64,000 bases of DNA from Caballeronia calidae. GTDB lineage: Bacteria; Pseudomonadota; Gammaproteobacteria; Burkholderiales; Burkholderiaceae. Every line of letters begins with the position of its first letter. Position 1 is the stretch's first letter. A model generated the notes under the pieces. That model saw nothing but the letters and a program-made list of their open reading frames with translations, had not been told where the DNA came from and searched no databases. Where the stretch lies: assembly GCF_900044055.2 (NCBI RefSeq), contig NZ_FCOX02000012.1:105599-169598 (forward strand), read 5' to 3'. Shown piece by piece: positions 8,965 to 17,107 of this stretch. The position numbers and the translations under genes were made by a program.

Positions 8965-8982
8965 GGTGAGAATATTCGGGAA
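8965..8982 (+). repeat. Isolated iteron copy downstream of the LysR gene
   Basis: GGTGAGAATATTCGGGAA matches the origin iteron at all but two fixed positions and has the same orientation. It lies 24 bases after the lysR stop, about 9.7 kb left of the array. Like the copy at 3285, it has ATATTCGGGA in its right half. Confidence 0.55.
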
Positions 8983-8985
8983 TGC

Positions 8986-9504
8986 TCAGAACTTCACTCT
9001 GAGCATGAACCCGATCGTGAATGGCAGATCGCTCGATGGAATCGGCGGAATCAGAATGATGTTGGCACCGACGCGTTTGTAATCGAGCATGATGAGCGGC
9101 GCGGCCACGGGTCCGATCGTATGGTTATGACCGATGCCATAGCTGCCATAGTCGTAACCGGAGATGAGACCCGCCATCACGGCGAGCCGGATGTAGTTCC
9201 AGTGCAGGAAGTCCGGCCCCCACACGCCGCCGCCATAGAACGATGGCTTCGACAGCGAGTTGCGAAAGTAGCCGCCCGTCACGGCCCATTGCGGCGCGAC
9301 CCAGCATTCCACGCCGATGCCGGGATTGAACTCCTCGAAATCCTTCTCCGGGTGAACGTGATGCGAGGCGATCATCGCATCGATCCAGAGGCCGTCGCCG
9401 CACCACTCCGCATGCGCGGCCGGCGTCCACACCGATGCGGTCAAGGCGGCAGCCGTCAGTAAGAAAGCGTGGAAGTTTCGGAAGCGGGACAGCCATGAGC
9501 GCAT
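8986..9504 (-). CDS. Small putative outer-membrane beta-barrel protein
   Basis: A 172-residue protein with a signal peptide (hydrophobic LLTAAALTASVWTP, cleavage probably after AAHA). Alternating aromatic/polar strands follow, ending in the C-terminal phenylalanine MLRVKF, a beta-barrel assembly signature. Size and the W/Y/G-rich strands recall small eight-strand barrels such as PagP, but I see no convincing catalytic motif. It stands alone and is divergent from the YceI gene. No function is assigned. Confidence 0.7.
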   Translation of the reverse strand: MRSWLSRFRNFHAFLLTAAALTASVWTPAAHAEWCGDGLWIDAMIASHHVHPEKDFEEFNPGIGVECWVAPQWAVTGGYFRNSLSKPSFYGGGVWGPDFLHWNYIRLAVMAGLISGYDYGSYGIGHNHTIGPVAAPLIMLDYKRVGANIILIPPIPSSDLPFTIGFMLRVKF

Positions 9505-9686
9505 GTCTTCTCCGCCATCGCGCGTACGCCATGGCGCCTTTTTTTGAGATGGAGGTCGAGGCGAACTCTACCCGATCGCGCCATTTTCGTGTGAGCGAGC
9601 GAAAAGAACATGACGATGTGCGCGCGCGTTGTTTCGATCTCGGCGAAACTTGTCGAAGTTCGTTTCCGTATTCGAGGCAAAGCGCG

Positions 9687-10325
9687 ATGAAGTTTTATCA
9701 GTATCTCGTTCCGTCGCTGGCGGCTGCCGCGTTGATTGCATGCACGCCGCTGCAAGTGGTCACGCATCGCGTGTCGTCGAATGAAGCGAGCGTGCCGCCG
9801 GGGCGCTACCAGCTCGATCCGCATCACTGGAACGTGAGCTTCGATGTGGACCATTTCCACTATTCGCGCTTCGTCATTCGATTCGACAAGACAACGGCGC
9901 AACTCGACTGGAATGCGGACGGAATGTCCGCGAGCTCGGTGCGCGCGACGCTCGATGCATCGAGCGTCAACACGAACGTGCCGCTGCTCGACCGCATGCT
10001 GAAGGGCCCGGACATGTTCGACGTCGCGCGCTATCCCGACATCGTCTTCGTGAGCACGGGTTTCGAGCGCACGGGCGACGACAAAGGCGTGTTGAAGGGG
10101 GATCTGACGATACGCGGCACGACCCGGCCGGTGTCGCTGAACGTCACGTTCAACGGGCACGCGGTCAATCCGCTCACGAAGCAGCAAACGCTGGGCTTTT
10201 CAGCCGATGGGCATTTCAGCCGCGCGCAGTTCGGATTGACGACGTGGTATCCGGCCGTCGGCGACGATGTGCACGTCGCCATTCAGGCCGAATTCTCGAA
10301 GGCGCCGGCAGACGCCTCGCAGTGA
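9687..10325 (+). CDS. YceI-family lipoprotein
   Basis: A 212-residue YceI-domain protein (lipocalin-like barrel binding isoprenoid or other amphiphilic ligands). Recognised by YQLDPHHWNVSFDVDHFHYSRF near the start and LTIRGTTRPVSLNVTF later. The N-terminus has a lipobox-like LIAC, so it is probably a lipid-anchored periplasmic protein. I choose the ATG at 9687 because it starts the signal sequence; the longer in-frame reading overlaps the divergent gene. The stop lies 12 bases from that of the convergent tdh gene. Confidence 0.87.
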   Translation: MKFYQYLVPSLAAAALIACTPLQVVTHRVSSNEASVPPGRYQLDPHHWNVSFDVDHFHYSRFVIRFDKTTAQLDWNADGMSASSVRATLDASSVNTNVPLLDRMLKGPDMFDVARYPDIVFVSTGFERTGDDKGVLKGDLTIRGTTRPVSLNVTFNGHAVNPLTKQQTLGFSADGHFSRAQFGLTTWYPAVGDDVHVAIQAEFSKAPADASQ

Positions 10326-10337
10326 ACACCGAGCCGC

Positions 10338-11369
10338 TCAGGCCTCGGTCCAGTCGAGCACGACCTTTCCGCTGTTGCCGGAGAGCATCGTATCGAACGC
10401 GCGCTCGTAGTCGTCGACGGGGAAGGTATGCGTGAGGATCGGCGAGAGATCGAGGCCGCTTTGCAGCATCGCGACCATCTTGTACCAGGTCTCGAACATC
10501 TCGCGCCCATAGATGCCTTTGATTTCGAGGCCCTTGAAGATCACCTGATTCCAGTCGATCGCGGTTTGCGCCGGTGGAATGCCGAGCAGCGCAACCTTGC
10601 CGCCGTGGTTCATCGATTCGAGCATTGCCGTGAATGCACTGGGCACGCCGGACATTTCCAGACCGACGTCGAAGCCTTCGGTCATGCCGAGTTCACTCAT
10701 CACATCGCGCAGATCCTCATTCGCGACGTTGACGGCACGCGTCGCGCCCATCTTGCGGGCGAGCTCAAGACGGTACTCGTTCACATCGGTGATGACGACG
10801 TTGCGCGCGCCGACATGCCGCGCGATTGCCGCGGCCATCACACCGATCGGTCCCGCGCCGGTGATCAGCACATCCTCGCCGACCAGGTTGAACGAGAGGG
10901 CAGTGTGCGTCGCGTTGCCGAATGGATCGAAGATCGCTGCGAGGTCGTCGGAAATGTCGGGCGGAATCTTGAACGCGTTGAACGCGGGAATCACGAGATA
11001 TTCGGCGAAGGCGCCTTCGCGGTTCACGCCGACGCCGACCGTATTGCGGCATAGATGACGGCGCCCGGCACGACAGTTGCGACAGAATCCGCACGTGATA
11101 TGTCCTTCGCCCGACACGCGATCGCCGATGGCGAAACCGCGCACCTCCTGGCCCATCTCCACGATCTCGCCGACGTATTCATGACCGACGTGCATCGGCA
11201 CGGGAATCGTCTTCTGCGCCCACTCATCCCATTTCCAGATGTGAATATCGGTGCCGCAGATAGCAGCCTTCCGAATGCGGATGAGGACGTCGTTATGGCC
11301 GACTTCCGGCCGCTTCACGCGCGTCAAGGTGAGGCCGGGTGCGCGTTCGAGTTTGGCGAGGGCTTTCAT
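10338..11369 (-). CDS. tdh: L-threonine 3-dehydrogenase
   Basis: A 343-residue zinc-dependent medium-chain dehydrogenase that oxidises L-threonine to 2-amino-3-oxobutyrate with NAD+. Catalytic zinc ligands are C38 and H63-E64. The structural zinc site has C93, C96, C99 and C107. The Rossmann motif is GAGPIG. The start at 11369 gives the standard length; the longer reading to 11468 would translate a parS palindrome. It follows kbl on the same strand, with that palindrome between them. Confidence 0.95.
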   Translation of the reverse strand: MKALAKLERAPGLTLTRVKRPEVGHNDVLIRIRKAAICGTDIHIWKWDEWAQKTIPVPMHVGHEYVGEIVEMGQEVRGFAIGDRVSGEGHITCGFCRNCRAGRRHLCRNTVGVGVNREGAFAEYLVIPAFNAFKIPPDISDDLAAIFDPFGNATHTALSFNLVGEDVLITGAGPIGVMAAAIARHVGARNVVITDVNEYRLELARKMGATRAVNVANEDLRDVMSELGMTEGFDVGLEMSGVPSAFTAMLESMNHGGKVALLGIPPAQTAIDWNQVIFKGLEIKGIYGREMFETWYKMVAMLQSGLDLSPILTHTFPVDDYERAFDTMLSGNSGKVVLDWTEA

Positions 11370-11440
11370 TGCGTTTGATCCTGACGTTTGGTCCTGATGG
11401 TTCTGCTTCCAAGGTCGCGGGCTTGTGGCCCGGTCCCTTG

Positions 11441-11456
11441 CTTTATGCGCATAAAG
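11441..11456. other. parS-like palindrome between kbl and tdh
   Basis: Perfect 16-bp palindrome CTTTATGCGCATAAAG, identical to those at the parAB locus but about 11 kb away. It lies in the 101-bp kbl-tdh gap, 15 bases past the kbl stop. Confidence 0.8.
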
Positions 11457-11470
11457 GTCGGCGGTCATGC

Positions 11471-12673
11471 TCAGCGGATGACGCCGAGCGATCGGCCGAC
11501 GCGCGCGAACGCATCGACCGCGCGATCGATCTGTTCCGGCGTATGCGCGGCGCTCATCTGCGTGCGGATACGCGCGCGTCCCTTGGGCACGACGGGGTAG
11601 GAGAAGCCGATCACGTAGACGCCTTCCTCGAGCAGTGCATCGGCCATCTTGGATGCGAGTTGAGCGTCGCCGAGCATGACCGGAATGATCGGATGTTCCC
11701 CGGGGACGAGATCGAAGCCGAGTGCGGACATCGCGCGGCGGAAGTGCGCGCCGTTTTCGCGGACGCGCTGGCGCAATGCCGCGCCTTCATCGCTTGCGAG
11801 CAATTCGAGCACCTTCAGCGAAGCTGCCGCGATACTCGGCGCCAACGTATTCGAGAAGAGATACGGCCGGCTGCGCTGGCGCAGCAATTCGATCACTTCC
11901 TTGTGCGCCGCGACGTATCCGCCCGACGCGCCACCGAGCGCCTTGCCGAGCGTTCCGGTGATGATGTCGACGCGATCCAGCACGCCGCAGTGCTCCGGCG
12001 TTCCGCGTCCGTTCTCGCCGATAAAGCCCACGGCGTGCGAATCATCGACCATCACCAGTGCGCCGTAGCGGTCGGCGAGATCGCAGATGCCGGCGAGGTT
12101 GGCGATGATGCCGTCCATCGAGAAAACGCCGTCGGTCGCGATCAGCTTGAAGCGCGCGCCCGCCGCGTCGGCTTCCTGAAGGCGCGCTTCGAGATCGGCG
12201 AGGTCGTTGTTCTTGTAGCGCAGGCGCCGCGCCTTCGACAGACGCACGCCGTCGATGATGCTGGCGTGATTCAGTTCATCGCTGATGATCGCGTCTTCTT
12301 CGGTCAGCAAGGTCTCGAAAAGACCGCCGTTCGCGTCGAAGCAGCTCGAATAAAGAATTGCGTCGTCGGTCCCGAGAAATTGCGCGATCGCCTGCTCCAG
12401 TTCCTTGTGCACGGTCTGCGTGCCGCAAATGAAGCGCACCGACGCCATGCCGAAGCCGTCGGCATCGAGACCGGCCTTCGCGGCATCGATGAGGCGGCGA
12501 TCGTCCGCGAGCCCGAGGTAATTGTTCGCGCAGAAGTTGAGCACGTCGCTTCCGTTGGCGAGACGAATGCCGGATGACTGCGGACTCGCGATCACGCGCT
12601 CCGTCTTGTAGAAACCCGCGGCGCGAATTTCGTCGATCGTGGCGCGTAGATGGGTGAGATATCGATCTTTCAT
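11471..12673 (-). CDS. kbl: 2-amino-3-ketobutyrate CoA ligase (glycine C-acetyltransferase)
   Basis: A 400-residue PLP enzyme of the alpha-oxoamine synthase family. The PLP lysine is K244 in [10 protein letters not shown], and [10 protein letters not shown] precedes it. It cleaves 2-amino-3-oxobutyrate with CoA to glycine and acetyl-CoA, completing threonine breakdown with Tdh. The start at 12673 (MKDRYLTHL) matches the known N-terminus; the upstream extension runs through the divergent regulator's control region. Confidence 0.95.
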   Translation of the reverse strand: MKDRYLTHLRATIDEIRAAGFYKTERVIASPQSSGIRLANGSDVLNFCANNYLGLADDRRLIDAAKAGLDADGFGMASVRFICGTQTVHKELEQAIAQFLGTDDAILYSSCFDANGGLFETLLTEEDAIISDELNHASIIDGVRLSKARRLRYKNNDLADLEARLQEADAAGARFKLIATDGVFSMDGIIANLAGICDLADRYGALVMVDDSHAVGFIGENGRGTPEHCGVLDRVDIITGTLGKALGGASGGYVAAHKEVIELLRQRSRPYLFSNTLAPSIAAASLKVLELLASDEGAALRQRVRENGAHFRRAMSALGFDLVPGEHPIIPVMLGDAQLASKMADALLEEGVYVIGFSYPVVPKGRARIRTQMSAAHTPEQIDRAVDAFARVGRSLGVIR

Positions 12674-12767
12674 CGCAATCCTTTTCGTGGCCTGCTGCTG
12701 GAGTCCGGCGGCGCTGCTAACGCACGCGCCCTTAGCCCTGTTATAGTGCATCCATCGCATCGGACAC

Positions 12768-12803
12768 GTTCGATATTTCGAACACATTTCCGATATGCCG
12801 AAC
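12768..12803. promoter_or_regulatory. Tandem operator between kbl-tdh and the XRE-cupin regulator
   Basis: GTTCGATATTTCGAAC (12768-12783) is a perfect inverted repeat, GTTCGA-TATT-TCGAAC. A related copy, TTCCGATATGCCGAAC, is at 12788-12803. The shared CGATAT cores are exactly 20 bp apart, and both copies end in CGAACAC. The pair sits 23-58 bases upstream of the regulator's ATG and upstream of kbl. Confidence 0.65.
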
Positions 12804-12825
12804 ACTTTAAGGGATTGATCGTTTG

Positions 12826-13428
12826 ATGGCAAGCACGGGTTCAGAGGGAAAAGCGGGCGATTTCGCGGGAGCCGGCGCGGCGCCGCCGCGCGTCGGAGAA
12901 ACCATTCAGCGATTGCGCAACGAGCGAAAGCTGACGCTCGACGATCTATCGCGGGCCGCCGGGGTATCGAAATCGATGCTGTCGGAAATCGAGCGCGACA
13001 AGGCCAATCCGACGATCGCGGTCGCCTGGCGATTGACGAACGCGCTCGGCATCAGCCTGGATCAGCTGTTTGCGCAGCAGAAACCCGTCGAGGCGATTCG
13101 GGTCGCCGGGCCGCACGAAATACCGACCTTGAGCGGGGACAACGGCGGTTATCAGTTGCGCGTGTGGGGGCCGATAGAGCTTGCCGGCAAGTTCGAATGG
13201 TACGAGCTCACCTTGCAGTCGGGTGCCGCGCTCACGTCGAACGCGCATGAGCCGGGCACGCGTGAACATCTCACGGTGCTGAACGGATCGATCGAAGTGG
13301 ATGCGTCGGGCGCAACGCGTCGGCTCAAGGCCGGCGAAACCGCACGTTACGCGGCGGACGAAGCGCATGCGATCCGCAACGTGGGGCGCGCCGATGCCAG
13401 GGCGCTGCTGGTGGTGATTCACGGCTGA
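12826..13428 (+). CDS. XRE-family regulator with C-terminal cupin domain
   Basis: A 200-residue protein. The N-terminal helix-turn-helix is at about residues 25-85 ([40 protein letters not shown]). The C-terminal cupin domain, about 115-195, contains NGSIEVD and AHAIRN. I take the ATG at 12826 rather than the adjoining TTG at 12823. Such regulators sense small metabolites through the cupin. Divergent placement from kbl-tdh suggests control of threonine/glycine catabolism. Confidence 0.85.
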   Translation: MASTGSEGKAGDFAGAGAAPPRVGETIQRLRNERKLTLDDLSRAAGVSKSMLSEIERDKANPTIAVAWRLTNALGISLDQLFAQQKPVEAIRVAGPHEIPTLSGDNGGYQLRVWGPIELAGKFEWYELTLQSGAALTSNAHEPGTREHLTVLNGSIEVDASGATRRLKAGETARYAADEAHAIRNVGRADARALLVVIHG

Positions 13429-13454
13429 CCCAGCCGGGCGGGAGGCGCGGCGGA

Positions 13455-13470
13455 CTTTATGCGCATCAAG
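13455..13470. other. Degenerate parS-like palindrome
   Basis: CTTTATGCGCATCAAG differs from the parS-like consensus at one base in the right arm. It lies 27 bases after the XRE-cupin stop. Confidence 0.45.
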
Positions 13471-13506
13471 TTTCGGCCCGCTGACACTCGCGGCCAAGCG
13501 AAAAAC

Positions 13507-13528
13507 GGGACGCGCCTGGGCGCGTCCC
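13507..13528. terminator. Strong bidirectional-type hairpin
   Basis: GGGACGCGCC-TG-GGCGCGTCCC forms a 10-bp GC-rich stem between the convergent XRE-cupin and csbD genes. A second hairpin, GGCGCCG-N4-CGGCGCC, follows at about 13539. On the minus strand the first stem is followed by GTTTTTCG, giving a rho-independent terminator for csbD. Confidence 0.6.
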
Positions 13529-13570
13529 GCTCGAAGCGGCGCCGACTTCGCGGCGCCGTCATGCCCCGCA

Positions 13571-13759
13571 TTACGGGTTCTTCTTCACGCTGTCCTTCAG
13601 ATCCTCGCGCGCATCCCCCACGCCCTTTTGAACCTTGCCCGCCGCCTGTTGCATGTCGCCCTTGGCTTCCTGGGCTTTGTCGCCGGTCATCTTGCCGACG
13701 CCTTCGTTGATCTTCCCCTTGACCTGCTTGCCGACGCCTTCGACTTGATCCTTGTTCAT
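13571..13759 (-). CDS. CsbD-family stress protein
   Basis: A 62-residue hydrophilic protein beginning MNKDQVEGVGKQVKGKINEG, the diagnostic CsbD repeat-like motif. These abundant small proteins are usually induced by general stress; the mechanism is unknown. GGGAG precedes the ATG. It stands alone. Confidence 0.88.
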   Translation of the reverse strand: MNKDQVEGVGKQVKGKINEGVGKMTGDKAQEAKGDMQQAAGKVQKGVGDAREDLKDSVKKNP

Positions 13760-13977
13760 CTCAGTTCTCCCGTGGTTTGCAGCGCTATTGGCCGCGCAGT
13801 GCCGTCGAACGAACGCAGAAAAGCGACTGCGCGTTCAGCTCAGGAGATCTCCCAAGCACGGTTCAACGATGCGCTTCGTTGTCCGGCGCGCATAGCGGCG
13901 CATGTCTGATACGCACGTAGGCGGAATCGCACATACACCCGGTTCGACTAGCGCGACGCTATTTTCATTGCAACAAG

Positions 13978-13997
13978 TACTGTATGTTTGTACAGTA
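13978..13997 (+). promoter_or_regulatory. LexA (SOS) box
   Basis: TACTGTATGTTTGTACAGTA fits the gamma/beta-proteobacterial LexA consensus TACTG-N10-CAGTA (CTGT-N8-ACAG). A -10-like TATAAG follows at 13999-14004, so bound repressor would cover the -35 region of the promoter for the gene at 14027. Confidence 0.8.
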
Positions 13998-14026
13998 CTA
14001 TAAGACCAGTTGGGAAGGGGTGAGTC

Positions 14027-14380
14027 ATGGAGTCGAACGGCGAAAATCTAAGCAAAAGGCAGTTCTCCCGCGCTGTGCGTGACCTCGAGCGCATCACGCG
14101 TCAAATTGCGGGACGTTATATCGACAAAGGCGTGCCGCTGACCTGGCGGCTGTTGCATGCGATCGAAGCCGAAGCCGTTGCGGATCTAGGCTTCGCCGGA
14201 CGGCACGAAGCCGCGCTGCGCGAGCTGTTCGCGCGTCCCGATACCTTTCATTTTCCCGAAACCGACGATGTAGTCGACGTCGCGGCCTCCGAGGCCTTGC
14301 CCGCCGTTTTCGCCTTCGCCGTGGACGCCTACGAGCGCGCCGCACGACACCGACCGCAACTCGCCATCGCCGCGCACTAA
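14027..14380 (+). CDS. Hypothetical protein, probably SOS-regulated
   Basis: A 117-residue soluble, mostly helical protein without signal peptide or membrane segment. It has a core RDLERITRQIAGRYIDKGVPLTWRLLHAIE. It resembles a Burkholderia-restricted family I remember as DUF2471, but I am not certain. GGAAGGGG precedes the ATG. The promoter carries a LexA box, so a role in the DNA-damage response is plausible, though no biochemical function can be read from the sequence. The convergent DUF2252 gene ends about 50 bases downstream. Confidence 0.75.
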   Translation: MESNGENLSKRQFSRAVRDLERITRQIAGRYIDKGVPLTWRLLHAIEAEAVADLGFAGRHEAALRELFARPDTFHFPETDDVVDVAASEALPAVFAFAVDAYERAARHRPQLAIAAH

Positions 14381-14430
14381 CGCCCGCGCCCGGCACGCGG
14401 CAGGATCCGCGTGCCCCGGTTCATCGCCGC

Positions 14431-15855
14431 TCACGCCGCGAAATCTGCCGCCATGTCCGCATCGGAACGCGCTTCGAGCTTGCCGTCCCGACACGCGGCG
14501 CGAAACACCTCGTAGTCCTTTTCGACCTGATCCGCATAGCCGCGGCCATAGCGCACGAGCATTTCGGCCATGCGATCGCCGTTGCCGAGATAACCCGAGA
14601 TCTCCGGCGCGCATCCGCCGGACTTCGCATGCGCGCGAGCAAGCGCCCAGCCGCACAGTGCGGCGTACTCACGGAAAGCGTCGTCACTGAAGGTTTCCAG
14701 TTCCGGCGAAATCTTCATGTCGCGCAGTTGGCGAATGTAGAGCATGCGGCCGAGCGGACCCGTCGCCCAGCCGAGGAACGGGTCCGTGGCCGCCTGCATC
14801 AACCGTTGTCCATGCACCACGCGGTGGCCATCGTGTTCGATGGCTTGCGCATCTTTCGCCTGCTTCGCATATCTCGCGACGACCGACGTCGATGCCTCCT
14901 TCATCTGCAGGAAGAGCGGCTTGTCGTGGTGATCCGTGAGCAGCAAAACGAGGCAGCGGGTGCCGACACTGCCCACGCCGACCACCTTGAACGCGACGTC
15001 CTGTAACGTGAACTGCGACAGCAGTCTCGCGCGTTCCGGCGTCAGCGTCGCGACATAGTTGCGCGTGAGCGCGGCGAAAATCTCCTCGCGGCTGCCTTTC
15101 AGCGTCATCCAGCCGTCGCTCCTGTCGATCAGCGAACTCTTGCCGCGAATGTGGAACACGGCGGGCGGCGCATCGCGGATGCGCCACTTATCGCCCGTCC
15201 GATCCGCGAGCTTCGGCAACATCGTCTCGTGCGTCCGGCGCGAAGCGCGCTCGATGCCGCGCTTGATCCGCCGCCGCGCATCATCGTTCTGCACGGTGTC
15301 ATGCATGCGGTCGAACGTGATGCGTTCGTACCAGAGATCGAGCACGCTCATTTCGGCGTACTCGCGCATGTGCGTCTGATAGCTGCGCGCGGCGAGGAAC
15401 GCGAACTCGTCGGCCGCGAGACCGCCGTGGCCGAGATGGCGGCCGGCAATCGTGAAACTCGCGACGAGCCGCTTCAGATCCCATTCCCAGGGCCCCGGCG
15501 CGGTCTCGTCGAAATCGTTGAGATCGAAGATGAGCGCGCGCTCCGGCGTCGCGAAGCCGCCGAAATTGGATAAATGGCAGTCGCCGCAAATCTGGATGTC
15601 GATGCCGCTGGCGGGCGTGATGGCCAGATCGTGCGCTTGAAGGATCGCGCTGCCGCGATAAAACGTGAACGGCGACACCAGCATGCGACCGTAGCGCAGT
15701 GGAATCAGCGCCTCGACACGGCCTTTGCTACTCATCCGCAACAGTTCGATGGGATCGCGATCGATATCGCCGATTGCCTCGTGCGCGCCCCGCGGCGTGC
15801 GCTCGCGCGCGGCGCGTCCGTTCGCGCGGCGTTGCTGCCAGGACTGCTGGGCCAT
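14431..15855 (-). CDS. DUF2252 family protein
   Basis: A 474-residue protein with the family signatures ICGDCHLSNFGG (residues 89-100) and FDLNDFDE (110-117). They resemble the catalytic and metal-binding loops of aminoglycoside phosphotransferase-like kinases. No substrate is established for the family, so kinase activity is only a structural inference. It is monocistronic, transcribed away from the recombinase-like gene at 16044, with 188 bases between them. Confidence 0.85.
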   Translation of the reverse strand: MAQQSWQQRRANGRAARERTPRGAHEAIGDIDRDPIELLRMSSKGRVEALIPLRYGRMLVSPFTFYRGSAILQAHDLAITPASGIDIQICGDCHLSNFGGFATPERALIFDLNDFDETAPGPWEWDLKRLVASFTIAGRHLGHGGLAADEFAFLAARSYQTHMREYAEMSVLDLWYERITFDRMHDTVQNDDARRRIKRGIERASRRTHETMLPKLADRTGDKWRIRDAPPAVFHIRGKSSLIDRSDGWMTLKGSREEIFAALTRNYVATLTPERARLLSQFTLQDVAFKVVGVGSVGTRCLVLLLTDHHDKPLFLQMKEASTSVVARYAKQAKDAQAIEHDGHRVVHGQRLMQAATDPFLGWATGPLGRMLYIRQLRDMKISPELETFSDDAFREYAALCGWALARAHAKSGGCAPEISGYLGNGDRMAEMLVRYGRGYADQVEKDYEVFRAACRDGKLEARSDADMAADFAA

Positions 15856-16043
15856 CGATCACTCCTTTCTTGCTCTTGTGCGTGCGGATGGAAGAAAGCC
15901 GTAGAGACGACAGTAATCGACGACATGCACGCCCGGCAAGACAGTTATCGACACTTCGATCGACAGCTGTGCTTGACGTTCGCCGCTCGAAGCCTGACCC
16001 TGTGCGCAGTGCAATACACTGCGGCTACGCGCCTTCCGACACC

Positions 16044-17084
16044 ATGCCGAACACTTCCGATCTCTTCGACCAACAGTCCACCGACTGGCAGGCGGATCCG
16101 CACGCCGCATTCGATGCATGGCTCACCCAACAGGCGTTCCGGGCGTCATCGGCCGATGTTTATCGCGCGCAATGGGGCAACTTTCTCGAGTGGCTGGCCA
16201 CGAAGCGCGCGACGCTGCATACGGTGCAACGTCCCGTCATCGAGCAGTTCGTCGCGCAACTGGACATCCGCCGGCCGCAGCGCATGCGTTATCTGAGGCT
16301 GATCGAGCGCGTGCTCGATCATGTGCGGGAAGTGGAGTCGGCGGCGACGAATCCGGCGCGGTTCATCGCTCAGGACGGCAATGCCGCGTGGCGCAAGGCG
16401 CGTGACAACGAGCCGACGGGCTTTCTCACTCACGACGAGCGTGCGCTGCTGGTCGCGCATCTGTTTTCGCCGATCGGAACGTTGCCAGCCGGACAGCGCT
16501 GGCGCGAGCGGCGCGACCGGGCGCTCGTCGCCGTATTTCTCGGCGGCGGCGTGAAAACAGGCGAAGCCGCGCAATTGACGATCGAGTGCTATGCGGCGGG
16601 CGCGCCTTACGTGACCGTCGATGCATCGAATCCCTTGCTGATTCGCCAGGCGCGGCTCGCGCCGTTCGCCACCGAATTGATCGACAACTGGATCAGCGAG
16701 CGCAAGACGGCCGGTCTCTCGGGCGAGCTGCTGTTTCCTGCGGCGCCGTCAGGCCGCCCCATGCACAAGGCGACGATGCTGCGCGCGATCGACGCGGTCG
16801 TGGCCGCGTCGGGGATCGCCGCGTCGCGTGTGGCGCGGGCCAGTCCGCAGACCTTGCGCAACACCTACGCGGCCGAGCTGTTCGAGGACGGAACGGACCC
16901 CGATCGCGTCGGGCAATGGCTCGGATTTCAGCAGACGATCTCTGCTAACCGGCTGCATCGGGCGTGGCAGGAATGGATGGGTGAGCAAATACGGGAGCGG
17001 GATATGGCGCAGGCGCGCGCCGGCGAGGCTCCCGACGTCGATCCGCACGGACTCTCCGACGATCCCGAAAAGCCTCACCTTTGA
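16044..17084 (+). CDS. Tyrosine-recombinase-fold protein lacking catalytic residues
   Basis: A 346-residue phage-integrase/XerCD-fold protein. An N-terminal SAM-like core-binding domain (about 20-105) is followed by a catalytic-type domain (about 125-315). Expected catalytic positions are changed. The first arginine is K171 (GGGVKTGE), the histidine before the second arginine is Q269 (QTLR272), the LGH histidine is F295 (WLGF), and no tyrosine occurs after Y275. Only R272 remains. It is therefore probably a DNA-binding pseudo-recombinase. It is convergent with kfrA beside the origin, which suggests a structural or segregation role. The start at 16044 (MPNTSDLF) avoids an unlikely N-terminal extension. 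Confidence 0.82.
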   Translation: MPNTSDLFDQQSTDWQADPHAAFDAWLTQQAFRASSADVYRAQWGNFLEWLATKRATLHTVQRPVIEQFVAQLDIRRPQRMRYLRLIERVLDHVREVESAATNPARFIAQDGNAAWRKARDNEPTGFLTHDERALLVAHLFSPIGTLPAGQRWRERRDRALVAVFLGGGVKTGEAAQLTIECYAAGAPYVTVDASNPLLIRQARLAPFATELIDNWISERKTAGLSGELLFPAAPSGRPMHKATMLRAIDAVVAASGIAASRVARASPQTLRNTYAAELFEDGTDPDRVGQWLGFQQTISANRLHRAWQEWMGEQIRERDMAQARAGEAPDVDPHGLSDDPEKPHL

Positions 17085-17107
17085 TCCTAGCCGGCCCTCG
17101 CAGCCGG

